From positions 1 through 43,175 of the forward strand of contig JANYDQ010000324.1 in NCBI GenBank assembly GCA_025363555.1: a stretch of DNA of 43,175 nt. Reading direction: 5' to 3'. Under the pieces are notes generated by a model. The model was not told where the DNA came from and searched no databases. It saw only the letters and a program-made list of their open reading frames with translations. The DNA is from Bacteroidota bacterium (GTDB lineage Bacteria; Bacteroidota; Bacteroidia; 2-12-FULL-35-15). Positions 16,255-25,107 of this stretch are shown here, piece by piece. Both the position numbers and the translations under genes were made by a program. Each line of letters opens with the position of its first letter. The first letter of the stretch is position 1.

Positions 16255-19230
16255 ATGGAATACAATTTCAGAGAAGTAGAGAAAAAATGGCAACAGTACT
16301 GGAAGGAAAACAAAACCTTTAAAACCGAAAATAAATCCTCCAAGCCTAAATATTATGTATTGGATATGTTCCCATACCCATCCGGTGCAGGGTTACATGT
16401 TGGGCATCCTTTAGGTTATATTGCTTCCGATATTTTTGCTCGTTATAAAAGATTGAAAGGATTTAATGTATTGCACCCGATGGGATACGATTCCTTTGGT
16501 TTGCCTGCCGAACAATATGCCATTCAAACAGGACAACATCCCGAGATTACTACTAAAACAAACATTGCCCGTTACCGTGAACAATTGGATAAGATTGGTT
16601 TTTCTTTTGATTGGGACAGGGAAGTACGCACTTCCAATTCTGATTATTATAAATGGACTCAATGGATTTTTATCCAGCTATTTAATTCGTGGTATAATAA
16701 AAAAACAAATAAAGCAGAGAATATTTCTTTGTTGATTAATGAATTTGAAACAAAGGGAAACGCCAATATAAATGCTGCCTGTGAAGAAACAAAATTATTT
16801 ACCGCTTCAGATTGGAAATCATTTTCAGAAAAAGAACAATCTGATATTTTATTGAATTATCGCCTTGCTTTTTTAAGCGATACGATGGTTAACTGGTGTC
16901 CGCAATTGGGAACTGTGCTGGCAAACGAAGAAGTGAAAGATGGAGTTTCAGAACGAGGTGGTTATCCCGTAGAACGGAAATTGATGAAACAATGGAGTTT
17001 GCGGATTACTGCTTATGCAGATAGATTATTAAAAGATTTGGATGGGATTGACTGGACAGAAAGTATTAAAGAAGCGCAACGGAACTGGATTGGGAAGAGT
17101 GAAGGGACTTCTCTTAAATTCCAGATTTCAAATTCCAAATTGCAGATTGAAGTGTTTACTACAAGACCTGATACCATCTTCGGAGTTTCTTTTGTAACAC
17201 TTGCCCCTGAGCATGAATTAGTTTCTCAGATTACAACGAATGATAGAAAAAAAGAAGTGGACGAATACGTTACTGCCGCTAAAAACCGAAGCGAAAGAGA
17301 ACGGCAGGCTGATGTAAAAAAGATTACGGGAGTATTTACAGGTTCTTATGTAGAGCATCCATTTACAGGAAAACAAATTCCTATCTGGATTGGAGATTAT
17401 GTTTTGGCAGGTTATGGAACAGGAGCAGTAATGGCCGTTCCGGCTCACGATACAAGAGACTTTGCTTTTGCAACTCATTTTGGTTTGGAAAAACCAATTG
17501 TTATACTTCCTGCTGTTGATTGGGATTTTGCTGATGCTTCTTACGATGAGAAAGCAGGTAAGCTTGTTAATTCAGATTTCTTAAATGGACTGGAAGTAAA
17601 AGAAGCCATTAAAAAAGCAATTGAAGTAATTGAAGAAAAAGGGTTGGGAAAAGGCAAAACTAATTTCCGATTGCGCGATGCTATCTTTGGACGTCAGCGT
17701 TACTGGGGCGAACCTATTCCTATCTATTATGAAAATGGAATTCCAAAAGTATTGAATGAAAATGAACTTCCATTATTGCTTCCCGAAGTAGATAAATATC
17801 TTCCAACTGAAACAGGAGAGCCGCCTTTGGCAAGAGCAGCAGATTGGAAATACAAAGGTAAGTTTGAATACGAATATTCTACAATGCCGGGATGGGCAGG
17901 TAGCAGTTGGTATTTCCTGCGTTATATGGATGCACATAATGACAAGAATTTTATAGGTAAGGAAGCAATTGATTACTGGCAAAATGTTGATTTATATATT
18001 GGTGGTGCAGAGCACGCCACAGGACATTTATTATATGTTCGTTTCTGGACAAAGTTTCTGAATGATTTAGGATTGATTCCTGTTATTGAGCCTGCAAAGA
18101 AGTTGATTAATCAGGGAATGATACAGGGACGTTCAGAAAAAATCTTTAAGGTAATACCAAAAACAGATAAAAAAGATGGATTTGGCATTTATCCAGAAAC
18201 TGGTACGACTGCGATATTTTCCAAAAAAGAAAATGATAAATGGGAGATTGAAGTGATTAGTGATTATTCTTTGGGACTTATAAGTTCGGAAATAATTCAA
18301 GAGTGCGCAGATATTGCAGAGAAGAATGGTTTTTTATTTGTTCCTAACTACGTACCTAATGAACTTGTTAATTCTACTATGGGGATTGAGAAATCTGGCG
18401 AACTAAAGTTAAACGACTACATAAATTATCTAGGAGAAAATCGTCCAAATAATTTAGCCCTTTCTGGTGCAACTGGAACAGTTCACGTTTCAATAACTCA
18501 AGAGTCCCAACTTAATTCATTAAGGTTTAATACCCAGTCTGAAATTGAAAAACTTTCAAAATCTAAATTAAATATAATTAACCCGGATATAATAGTTGAA
18601 CAACATGGTGCAGATTGCCTGCGTTTGTATGAAATGTTCCTTGGTCCTTTGGAATTATCAAAACCTTGGAACACCAATGGAATAAGTGGAGTAAGTAATT
18701 TCATTCGCAAGCTATGGAGATTATATCATAATGGAGATAAATTAAATGTAAGTGATGAACCAGCTACAAAGCCTGAGTTAAAAGTTTTACACAAGACTAT
18801 AAAGAAAATTATTTTTGATATTGAGAATTTCTCTTTCAATACATCAGTAAGTAATTTTATGATTTGTGTAAATGAATTAACCGAGTTGAAATGCAATAAA
18901 CGAGAAATACTGGAGCCTTTAGCAATTATTATTGCTCCTTATGCTCCACATATTGCAGAGGAACTTTGGAATCAGTTAGGACATAATGAAAGTATTACTT
19001 ACGCTACTTTCCCTGAATGTAAAGAAGAGTATCTTATTGAATCTGCTTTCAGTTATCCTGTTTCATTTAATGGTAAAACCCGTTTTTTCCATGAATATGA
19101 CTTATCCTTAACAAAAGAAAATATTGAAAAAGAAGTTTTGACCCTGGAACAAACTATAAAATATCTGGAAGGAAAAACGCCCAAAAAAATCATTGTGGTT
19201 CACAATAAAATTGTCAATATTGTCATATAA
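16255..19230 (+). CDS. leuS: Leucyl-tRNA synthetase
   Basis: Class I synthetase that charges tRNA-Leu. The 991-residue protein has the HIGH-type motif HVGH (48-51), an editing CP1 domain that includes TTRPDTIFG, and a KMSKS-type motif written KLSKS (766-770), followed by a class-typical GADCLRLYEMF. It is longer than most bacterial LeuS (about 860-940). The excess lies mainly between GMIQG (about 621-625) and KLSKS, some 140 residues where E. coli has about 50. A short segment, FQISNSKLQI, just before the TTRP motif is encoded by AT-rich repeat-like DNA. Both oddities keep the reading frame, and all core motifs remain. Confidence 0.95.
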   Translation: MEYNFREVEKKWQQYWKENKTFKTENKSSKPKYYVLDMFPYPSGAGLHVGHPLGYIASDIFARYKRLKGFNVLHPMGYDSFGLPAEQYAIQTGQHPEITTKTNIARYREQLDKIGFSFDWDREVRTSNSDYYKWTQWIFIQLFNSWYNKKTNKAENISLLINEFETKGNANINAACEETKLFTASDWKSFSEKEQSDILLNYRLAFLSDTMVNWCPQLGTVLANEEVKDGVSERGGYPVERKLMKQWSLRITAYADRLLKDLDGIDWTESIKEAQRNWIGKSEGTSLKFQISNSKLQIEVFTTRPDTIFGVSFVTLAPEHELVSQITTNDRKKEVDEYVTAAKNRSERERQADVKKITGVFTGSYVEHPFTGKQIPIWIGDYVLAGYGTGAVMAVPAHDTRDFAFATHFGLEKPIVILPAVDWDFADASYDEKAGKLVNSDFLNGLEVKEAIKKAIEVIEEKGLGKGKTNFRLRDAIFGRQRYWGEPIPIYYENGIPKVLNENELPLLLPEVDKYLPTETGEPPLARAADWKYKGKFEYEYSTMPGWAGSSWYFLRYMDAHNDKNFIGKEAIDYWQNVDLYIGGAEHATGHLLYVRFWTKFLNDLGLIPVIEPAKKLINQGMIQGRSEKIFKVIPKTDKKDGFGIYPETGTTAIFSKKENDKWEIEVISDYSLGLISSEIIQECADIAEKNGFLFVPNYVPNELVNSTMGIEKSGELKLNDYINYLGENRPNNLALSGATGTVHVSITQESQLNSLRFNTQSEIEKLSKSKLNIINPDIIVEQHGADCLRLYEMFLGPLELSKPWNTNGISGVSNFIRKLWRLYHNGDKLNVSDEPATKPELKVLHKTIKKIIFDIENFSFNTSVSNFMICVNELTELKCNKREILEPLAIIIAPYAPHIAEELWNQLGHNESITYATFPECKEEYLIESAFSYPVSFNGKTRFFHEYDLSLTKENIEKEVLTLEQTIKYLEGKTPKKIIVVHNKIVNIVI

Positions 19231-19348
19231 ATTGAGGTTTTAAACTGGCACACCGTTTGAACTGTAAAATGTCAACTGCTTTAAATCACTTGGGGTTTTA
19301 CGAAAGTATATGATAATCAGTTAATAGAATAATTAATTTTAAAAAGGA

Positions 19349-20176
19349 ATGAAAAAATTTGTTTTAATAGATAGCCTCTTATTACTAATAGCCATCGCTT
19401 TTTTTTCTTTTAAAGGGGAAAAGGAATTACCCTCAATTCAGAATGACGGTCCGGTAAAAGAACTTCCTTTTGTAAAAAACGAAGCCTTTAAGCGCGGTGA
19501 GGTATTAACCTTCCGGATGCATTACGGAATTGTAGAAGCCGGGATTGCCACACTGGGCATTACAGATGATGCAAAAGAATTTGCCGGCAGAAAAACATTT
19601 CATATAGTTGGTTTAGGTGTTACCAAAGGTGCATTTGAATTTTTTTATAGTGTGCGAGATAAATATGAAACTTTTATTGATGAGCAAGCCATTATTCCAT
19701 GGATGTTTGTACGCCATGTAAATGAAGGCGGATATAAAATAGAGCAAAGCTATGTGTTTAACCGTTATAACAAAAAAGTGGACGTGGGGGGTGGAGAAAC
19801 TTTTCCGATAGAACCTAATATGCAGGATATGCTGTCGGCTTTTTATTCTGCCCGTACTTTAGATTTAAGTGCTGCCAAAGAAGGAGAAATATTTTCTATC
19901 AATTGTTTTATGGATAAAGAAGTATGGCCCCTTAAAATAAAGTTTATTGGCAAAGAAACTGTTACTACTGATTTAGGAACATTCAGATGTTTAAAGTTTC
20001 GTCCTATTGTTCAGAAAGGACGTGTGTTTAAACACGAAGAAGATTTGAATGTATGGATTACTGATGATAAAAATCATGTCGTTATAAAAGGCCAGGCAGA
20101 TGTTTTGGTAGGCTCTATCAAAGCAGAACTTACTAACTACACTGGTCTTGCCAATCCTATTTCTAAGGTGGAATAA
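19349..20176 (+). CDS. DUF3108 domain protein, probably periplasmic
   Basis: The 275-residue protein has an N-terminal hydrophobic segment (about 4-21) that should export it or anchor it, then a single beta-rich DUF3108 domain: the start GEVLTFRMHYGIVEAG, the middle YSVRDKYETFID and the end LNVWITDDKNHV match that family. DUF3108 proteins are common in Bacteroidota and Proteobacteria; their function is not established. It stands alone between leuS and the tryptophan dioxygenase gene, so context gives no further clue. Confidence 0.78.
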   Translation: MKKFVLIDSLLLLIAIAFFSFKGEKELPSIQNDGPVKELPFVKNEAFKRGEVLTFRMHYGIVEAGIATLGITDDAKEFAGRKTFHIVGLGVTKGAFEFFYSVRDKYETFIDEQAIIPWMFVRHVNEGGYKIEQSYVFNRYNKKVDVGGGETFPIEPNMQDMLSAFYSARTLDLSAAKEGEIFSINCFMDKEVWPLKIKFIGKETVTTDLGTFRCLKFRPIVQKGRVFKHEEDLNVWITDDKNHVVIKGQADVLVGSIKAELTNYTGLANPISKVE

Positions 20177-20221
20177 ATTCACTTCCCGTTTAGTTTATTA
20201 AACCTGATGATAAAAATCATC

Positions 20222-20251
20222 TTTGCCATTTATTGTTTTTATCTACCTTCG
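20222..20251 (+). promoter_or_regulatory. Candidate promoter for the tryptophan dioxygenase gene
   Basis: TTTG at 20222-20225, an 18-base spacer, then TACCTTCG at 20244-20251, close to the Bacteroidota TTTG-N19-TAnnTTTG consensus. It ends 37 bases before the ATG. Confidence 0.55.
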
Positions 20252-20288
20252 CCCTGTATTTAATACTTAGAATTTAGAATTTAACAAC

Positions 20289-21254
20289 ATGGAACTGAAA
20301 CCCGAAATTATTGAACGTATAAAACTCCTGGACGAAAAGTACCAGGCAATGGGACAAGATTTATCTTCCTACCTGGATGGTTTGCTGTATGCTGATTATC
20401 TTACCTATTGGGATTATATTCATCTGGATACTTTATTGAGTTTGCAAACCCCGAAAACAAATATTCCTGACGAAAAGATTTTCATCATGTATCACCAGGT
20501 AACGGAATTGTATTTCAAATTATGTTTGCACGAATATCATCAAATAGCCGAAAACAAAAACATTGATGTAAAATTTTTTACTGCCCGTATCACCCGCATC
20601 AATCGTTATTTTGATGCACTTATTACTTCTTTTGATATTATGGTAGATGGAATGGACCCGCAGCAATTTTTGAAATTCCGTATGAGTTTATTGCCTGCAA
20701 GTGGCTTTCAGTCGGGTCAATACCGAATGATAGAAATATGCTCTACTACTTTTAAGAACCTTGTTGCCAAAGATGTTCGTGATACATTTAGTGATGATGC
20801 AAGTGATGAGCAGATTGAAAAAATGTATGAACATATTTACTGGAAAGCCGGGGCAACAGAATTGTCAAGTGGTAAAAAAACATTAACACTGGTTCAGTTT
20901 GAAGAAAAATACCAGGCACAATTTATTTCTCTGGCAAAGAAATTTAAAAAAACGAATCTTCTATCTATCTATAAATCATTATCAAAAGAAGACCAGGATA
21001 ATGAACAATTGAAATTAGCGCTTCGCCAAATGGATGTGAATGTAAACATCAACTGGCCCCTTTCGCATTATAAATCAGCAGTTCGTTATTTGCAAAAAGA
21101 CCCCGAAGATATAGCCGCAACGGGAGGAACCAATTGGCAGAAGTATTTGCCTCCCCGTTTTCAAAAACGTATTTTTTATCCTGAACTTTGGAATGAAGAA
21201 GAATTGGGTGAATGGGGAAAAGGATGGGTGAAAAGTGTGATTTTTTCTCAATAA
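20289..21254 (+). CDS. kynA: Tryptophan 2,3-dioxygenase
   Basis: Heme enzyme that opens the indole ring of L-tryptophan to N-formylkynurenine, the first step of the kynurenine route. The 321-residue, mostly helical protein has the substrate-side His69 in YHQVTELYFK, the RMSLLPASGFQSGQYR block that lines the active site, the probable heme-ligand His260 in LSHYKSAVRYL, and the GGTNWQKYLPP loop. It lacks the GTGGSSG form of the loop seen in better-studied enzymes but keeps GGT. Later steps of the pathway (kynU, kmo) lie 13-16 kb downstream on the same strand; a formamidase was not found in the window. Confidence 0.92.
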   Translation: MELKPEIIERIKLLDEKYQAMGQDLSSYLDGLLYADYLTYWDYIHLDTLLSLQTPKTNIPDEKIFIMYHQVTELYFKLCLHEYHQIAENKNIDVKFFTARITRINRYFDALITSFDIMVDGMDPQQFLKFRMSLLPASGFQSGQYRMIEICSTTFKNLVAKDVRDTFSDDASDEQIEKMYEHIYWKAGATELSSGKKTLTLVQFEEKYQAQFISLAKKFKKTNLLSIYKSLSKEDQDNEQLKLALRQMDVNVNINWPLSHYKSAVRYLQKDPEDIAATGGTNWQKYLPPRFQKRIFYPELWNEEELGEWGKGWVKSVIFSQ

Positions 21255-21638
21255 AAGGGTGTTATTCTTTGAGAATAGTACTACCGGGTATGTTATCAGG
21301 AAAGCTAACATCTTGATTTTAAACAAAAATTCCTTTAATTCCTGTATAAACACTTTTGACACCAAAAGTTCAATCTTTCGCTTCAAAAAATATTCTTTTG
21401 GCTTCAAAAAATTATTCTTTGACTTCAAAAAATATTCTTTTCGCTTCAAAAACTAGTCTTTCACACCAAATATTTTCTCTTTCGCTTCAAATTTTTGGCT
21501 TCCAAAAATACATCCTTCACACCAAAAGTTCAATCTTTGGCTTCAAAACATTTTAAATTGGGATTATAGAAGATTTTGAGAGGCGGAAAGGAAAGAAGCT
21601 ATAGATATTAATAAGAGTCGACCAGTGGATTAATGGCT
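21255..21638. other. Gene-free gap filled by a tandem repeat array
   Basis: The gap between the tryptophan dioxygenase gene and the convergent DAHP synthase gene holds the array at 21356-21556. Short frames through it are low-complexity (Ser/Phe/Lys) and follow from the repeat. No terminator is obvious. Confidence 0.6.
21356..21556. repeat. Degenerate tandem array, about nine units of about 21 bp
   Basis: A (G/C)(G/A)CTTCAAAAAATATTCTTT unit recurs with about 21-base spacing, interleaved with a related ACACCAAAAGTTCAATCTT form. The latter is present near both ends of the array (about 21360 and 21519). A few units have lost bases. There are no spacers. Confidence 0.8.
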
Positions 21639-22763
21639 CTAAAATCCCGACTTATTCGGGGGTGGGCTGCCTATCAATTTATTCATTACTTCAGTCTGCC
21701 TTCTTATGGATTCATCATGTATTAATTGATACAAACCTTTTATAAATTCTTCCGGCAGCCCTATCTGGTTGCCGCTCTCAATACCCGATTCAATTAGTTT
21801 TTTCCAATGAGATACCTGGAGAATGGTAATATTATTTTCTTTTTTATATGCCCCTATTTGGGCGGAAATTGCCATTCGTTTGGCTAATATTTCCAATAAT
21901 TCATTATCCAGTTTATTAATAATGCTTCTCAACTCCTCCAGTTTGGTTTGCAGTTCAATGTTTTCTATAGAAGAAGAACGAATTTGTAAATCGTCTATTA
22001 TTTGCTTTAGCTGAAGTGGAGTTACCTGCTGCTTTGCATCGCTTAGTGCTTCTGCCGGTCGGCAATGTGTTTCAATCAACAAACCATCCATATCCATATC
22101 CATTGCTTTTTGGGCAATGTAAGGAATAAGTTCAGGAGTTCCGCCAATGTGAGACGGGTCGCAAATAACAGGCAGTTCGGGACAGGCAGCTTTTAATTCA
22201 ATTGCCAATTCCCATTTAGGGGAATTGCGAAAAGGTCCGTTGTCATACGATTGAAACCCGCGATGAATAGCTACAATTTTTGTTATTCCTGCATTATTTA
22301 CCCGTTCCAATGCGCCTATCCATAATTGCAAATCCGGATAAATGGGATTTTTTACAAACACAGGAATGTCCACTCCTCTTAATGCTTCTGCAATTTCCTG
22401 TACGGAAAACGGATTGACAGTTGTTCTTGCTCCAATCCATAAAATATCAATGCCATGTTTCAAACATTCTTCCACATGAGTTGCTGTAGCTACTTCGGTA
22501 GAGGTAAGTAAGCCCGTTTGTTGCTTTACCATTTGCATCCATTTCAAACCCACATTTCCTATTCCTTCAAAGGTATTAGGGCGTGTTCTTGGTTTCCAGA
22601 TGCCGGCTCTGAAAATACTGTTGGGATAAAATGCTGCTATCTGTTTGGCTGTAGTCAGCATTTGTTCTTCGCTTTCGGCACTGCACGGACCGGCAATAAG
22701 CAATGGTTTCGTGTAATCAGGAAACCAGGCAGAAAGAGGTGTGATATTTAAGTTAAGTTTCAT
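21639..22763 (-). CDS. Bifunctional DAHP synthase / chorismate mutase
   Basis: Entry enzyme of the shikimate pathway fused to the branch enzyme for Phe/Tyr. From the ATG at 22763 it has 374 residues. An upstream ATG at 22826 would add 21 residues translated from a GC-rich inverted repeat, so I reject it. Domain order: a DAHP synthase barrel of the short type (LLIAGPCSAES near the N-terminus, KPRTRPNTFEGIG, DPSHIGG) and then a C-terminal AroQ-type chorismate mutase helix bundle (about 270-374) with a basic KRMAISAQIGAYKK segment. The mutase domain also gives allosteric control in related fusions. It is convergent with the tryptophan dioxygenase gene. Confidence 0.9.
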   Translation of the reverse strand: MKLNLNITPLSAWFPDYTKPLLIAGPCSAESEEQMLTTAKQIAAFYPNSIFRAGIWKPRTRPNTFEGIGNVGLKWMQMVKQQTGLLTSTEVATATHVEECLKHGIDILWIGARTTVNPFSVQEIAEALRGVDIPVFVKNPIYPDLQLWIGALERVNNAGITKIVAIHRGFQSYDNGPFRNSPKWELAIELKAACPELPVICDPSHIGGTPELIPYIAQKAMDMDMDGLLIETHCRPAEALSDAKQQVTPLQLKQIIDDLQIRSSSIENIELQTKLEELRSIINKLDNELLEILAKRMAISAQIGAYKKENNITILQVSHWKKLIESGIESGNQIGLPEEFIKGLYQLIHDESIRRQTEVMNKLIGSPPPNKSGF

Positions 22764-22774
22764 AAAACAATCAC

Positions 22775-22809
22775 CCCTCTCCTTTATCCTCCCCCCAAAG
22801 GGGAGAGGG
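22775..22809. repeat. GC-rich inverted repeat upstream of the DAHP synthase gene
   Basis: Arms CCCTCTCC (22775-22782) and GGAGAGGG (22802-22809), with inner C-run and G-run pairing. It resembles the CCCTCTCC/GGAGAGGG palindromes at 7779-7821, 28125-28172 and 28848-28895, so it looks like one interspersed palindrome family. Confidence 0.55.
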
Positions 22810-22878
22810 AGGGACGTGAAAAACAATAATTTAATTTAGTACTTCAAAAGCCTCCCCTTCGGGAAGGTTGGTGGGGTT

Positions 22879-23856
22879 TTACCAACCCAATATCCACGCG
22901 AACATTAATGGTGCCACAATGGTAGCATCACTTTCCACAATAAATTTAGGGGTATGTATATCTAATTTTCCCCAGGTAATCTTTTCGTTTGGAACAGCTC
23001 CTGAATAGGAACCATAACTGGTGGTACTGTCAGAAATCTGGCAGAAATAACCCCAGAAAGGAATTTCGTGCATGCCCATATCCTGGTATAACATAGGGAC
23101 AACGCAAATAGGGAAATCTCCGGCAATGCCGCCTCCAATCTGGAAGAACCCAATTCCTTTTCCACCTGAATTTTTTGGATACCAATCCGCCAGCCAAGCC
23201 ATATACTCAATGCCCGACTTCATAGTGGATGCCTTTATTTCTTTTTTAATTACATAAGAAGCAAAAATGTTTCCCATGGTACTGTCTTCCCAGCCCGGAA
23301 CTACCATTGGCAGGTTACGTTCAGCAGCGGCAAGCATCCATGAATCTTTCGGGTCTATTTCATAATATTGTTCCAGCACTCCACTCTTCAACATCATGAA
23401 CATGTATTCATGCGGAAAATATCTTTCTCCTTTATCATCTGCATCTTTCCATAATTTATGAATGTGTTTTTGTAATCTTCTGAACGCTTCTTCTTCGGGA
23501 ATACAAGTGTCAGTTACTCTGTTATAATGGTTCTCTAATAAATCCCATTCGTCCTGGGGGGATAAATCTCTGTAATTAGGAACTCGTTTGTAATGAGAAT
23601 GGGCCACCAGGTTCATAATGTCTTCTTCCAGATTGGCACCTGTGCAGGAGATAATATCTACTTTGCCTTGGCGAATCATTTCTGCCAACGATTTTCCTAA
23701 CTCTGCCGTACTCATTGCCCCGGCAAGAGTTACCATCATTTTCCCTCCTTCGGTAAGGTGTGTTTCATACCCTTTGGCAGCGTCAACTAATGCGGCTGAA
23801 TTAAAATGTTTGTAATGTTTTTCTATAAATTGCGATACTGGTCCTTTGTTAGTCAT
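22879..23856 (-). CDS. Deoxyhypusine synthase-like protein
   Basis: The 325-residue protein belongs to the deoxyhypusine synthase family, NAD-dependent enzymes that move the aminobutyl group of spermidine. The catalytic lysine of the family is present as Lys297 in ITWGKL, with the NAD-site pieces SCTGANLEED and STMGN. Bacteria lack eIF5A, the eukaryotic substrate; bacterial members studied so far make homospermidine or related polyamines or remain unassigned. The native acceptor therefore cannot be stated. The gene stands alone, followed by the DAHP synthase gene on the same strand after a 115-base repeat-bearing gap. Confidence 0.85.
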   Translation of the reverse strand: MTNKGPVSQFIEKHYKHFNSAALVDAAKGYETHLTEGGKMMVTLAGAMSTAELGKSLAEMIRQGKVDIISCTGANLEEDIMNLVAHSHYKRVPNYRDLSPQDEWDLLENHYNRVTDTCIPEEEAFRRLQKHIHKLWKDADDKGERYFPHEYMFMMLKSGVLEQYYEIDPKDSWMLAAAERNLPMVVPGWEDSTMGNIFASYVIKKEIKASTMKSGIEYMAWLADWYPKNSGGKGIGFFQIGGGIAGDFPICVVPMLYQDMGMHEIPFWGYFCQISDSTTSYGSYSGAVPNEKITWGKLDIHTPKFIVESDATIVAPLMFAWILGW

Positions 23857-23882
23857 AATATATATGTGTTAAATTTGAGGTG

Positions 23883-23890
23883 CAAAAGTA
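23883..23890 (-). promoter_or_regulatory. Candidate -7 box for the deoxyhypusine synthase-like gene
   Basis: On the minus strand the sequence is TACTTTTG, matching TAnnTTTG, 26 bases upstream of the ATG. A clear -33 TTG is not visible. Confidence 0.45.
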
Positions 23891-23941
23891 GAAATAATAT
23901 GATGATAATATTAACTGTTGATTAATATTCAAAACCAATTA

Positions 23942-23971
23942 TTGCCATCTACCTAAATAATAATACATTTG
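23942..23971 (+). promoter_or_regulatory. Promoter for the lamin-tail T9SS gene
   Basis: TTG at 23942-23944, 19 bases, then TACATTTG at 23964-23971: an excellent match to the Bacteroidota consensus. The transcript would have a leader of about 95 bases that contains the hairpin at 24005-24024. Confidence 0.7.
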
Positions 23972-24004
23972 CATTGAAATTTTAAAAGAGGCGAACATCC
24001 TACA

Positions 24005-24024
24005 ATTCTTCGAGCCCGAAGAAT
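24005..24024 (+). promoter_or_regulatory. Leader hairpin upstream of the lamin-tail T9SS gene
   Basis: Perfect 8-bp arms ATTCTTCG and CGAAGAAT with an AGCC loop, inside the predicted leader and 48 bases before the ATG. It could stabilise the leader or regulate translation; no U-run follows, so a terminator is unlikely. Confidence 0.5.
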
Positions 24025-24072
24025 GAAACCGCTTCCAATCACAACAACAAACTTTTATTAAAATTAAATTAA

Positions 24073-25050
24073 ATGAAAAAACTATTACTATCGGTATTTG
24101 CGCTTGGCGCATACATTACTGTGAATGCACAGTGCAGCGATTTATTTATTTCCGAATATGTGGAAGGAACAGGTAATAACAAAGCGATTGAAATTTACAA
24201 TCCTACCAACAGCGCCATTAATATGAATAATATGTACCGTCTTATCAGATACAGCAACGGGCAGTCGGAAGCGGCAGGCAATGTTACTCCCAATGCTCCC
24301 ATCAGTTTGGGCACACATGTTATAGGTCCTCATGTTGCCTGGGTTATTGTGCTGGACAGGCTTACACCACCTGTACAGTCGGTAGATGGTCCAATTGTGG
24401 ATGCTGCATTGCAGGCAAAAGCCGACACCTTTTTATGTCCAACATATAGTGTAAGTTATGCTATGTACTTTAATGGAAACGATGCAGAATGCTTACAAAA
24501 AACACCCGATGGAGGAACTACATGGAATGATGTGGATATTTTTGGGATGATAGGCGATGCAAATATGGTGGGTTTGGATGGTACTGGTGGCTGGACCAAT
24601 GTTTTTCCTTATTATGCTTCTTACGAATCTGCCTGGACGTATAACCATACCCTTATTCGCCATGCTAATGTAATGGGCGGAGTTTCGGTTAATCCTAATC
24701 CGTTTATTGTAAGCACACAGTGGGATTCATTGGTGGTGAATACGTTTGATAGTTTAAAAACCCATCATTGTAACTGCCCTGTTTCGTCCGGTATCAATGA
24801 AATTGATAACAGTGTTTCTGTTCAGCTTTATCCTAATCCTGCTAACGGCTACTTTACGCTTACTTCTACTGAAGGTATTATTAAAACAGAGGTATATAAT
24901 ATAATAGGGGAATTATTAATTTCTAAAGAAGGAAACAAAACCGACAAAAAAATGGTGATGGAAACTTCAACTCTTTCAAACGGTATATATATAGTGAAAA
25001 CTATGTTTGATAAAAATAAAACGACCACTGTAAAACTTACTGTACAATAA
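24073..25050 (+). CDS. Secreted lamin-tail domain protein with T9SS type A sorting domain
   Basis: The 325-residue protein has a signal peptide (1-19, cleaved after an AQ), a lamin-tail domain starting with CSDLFISEYVEGTGNNKAIE (about 20-160), and a C-terminal type A sorting domain (about 250-325) with the hallmark YPNPANG near its start and SNGIYIVK near the end. The sorting domain sends the protein through the type IX system for anchoring to the surface or release. Lamin-tail domains often accompany secreted nucleases and phosphatases, but no catalytic domain is visible here. The TonB receptor gene begins 57 bases downstream. Confidence 0.85.
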   Translation: MKKLLLSVFALGAYITVNAQCSDLFISEYVEGTGNNKAIEIYNPTNSAINMNNMYRLIRYSNGQSEAAGNVTPNAPISLGTHVIGPHVAWVIVLDRLTPPVQSVDGPIVDAALQAKADTFLCPTYSVSYAMYFNGNDAECLQKTPDGGTTWNDVDIFGMIGDANMVGLDGTGGWTNVFPYYASYESAWTYNHTLIRHANVMGGVSVNPNPFIVSTQWDSLVVNTFDSLKTHHCNCPVSSGINEIDNSVSVQLYPNPANGYFTLTSTEGIIKTEVYNIIGELLISKEGNKTDKKMVMETSTLSNGIYIVKTMFDKNKTTTVKLTVQ

Positions 25051-25056
25051 TTACAA

Positions 25057-25089
25057 ACCTCCGAAGGGGCTCAAAGCTCCTTTGGAGGT
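25057..25089 (+). promoter_or_regulatory. Intergenic hairpin before the TonB receptor gene
   Basis: Long arms ACCTCCGAAGG... and ...CCTTTGGAGGT pair with about one mismatch around a CTCAAAG loop. It starts 7 bases after the stop of the previous gene and ends 18 bases before the next ATG. Without a U-run it may be a processing or partial termination site. Confidence 0.5.
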
Positions 25090-25107
25090 AGTTGTTATCC
25101 TGCTCCA

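Noticed and set aside
21075-21449. 124-residue minus-strand frame
   Set aside because: It overlaps the 3' end of the tryptophan dioxygenase gene and the 21-bp array and is a Lys/Phe/Leu low-complexity translation.
22764-22826. Upstream start for DAHP synthase/chorismate mutase
   Set aside because: The extra 21 residues would be translated from a GC-rich palindrome, while the internal ATG begins at a normal family N-terminus.
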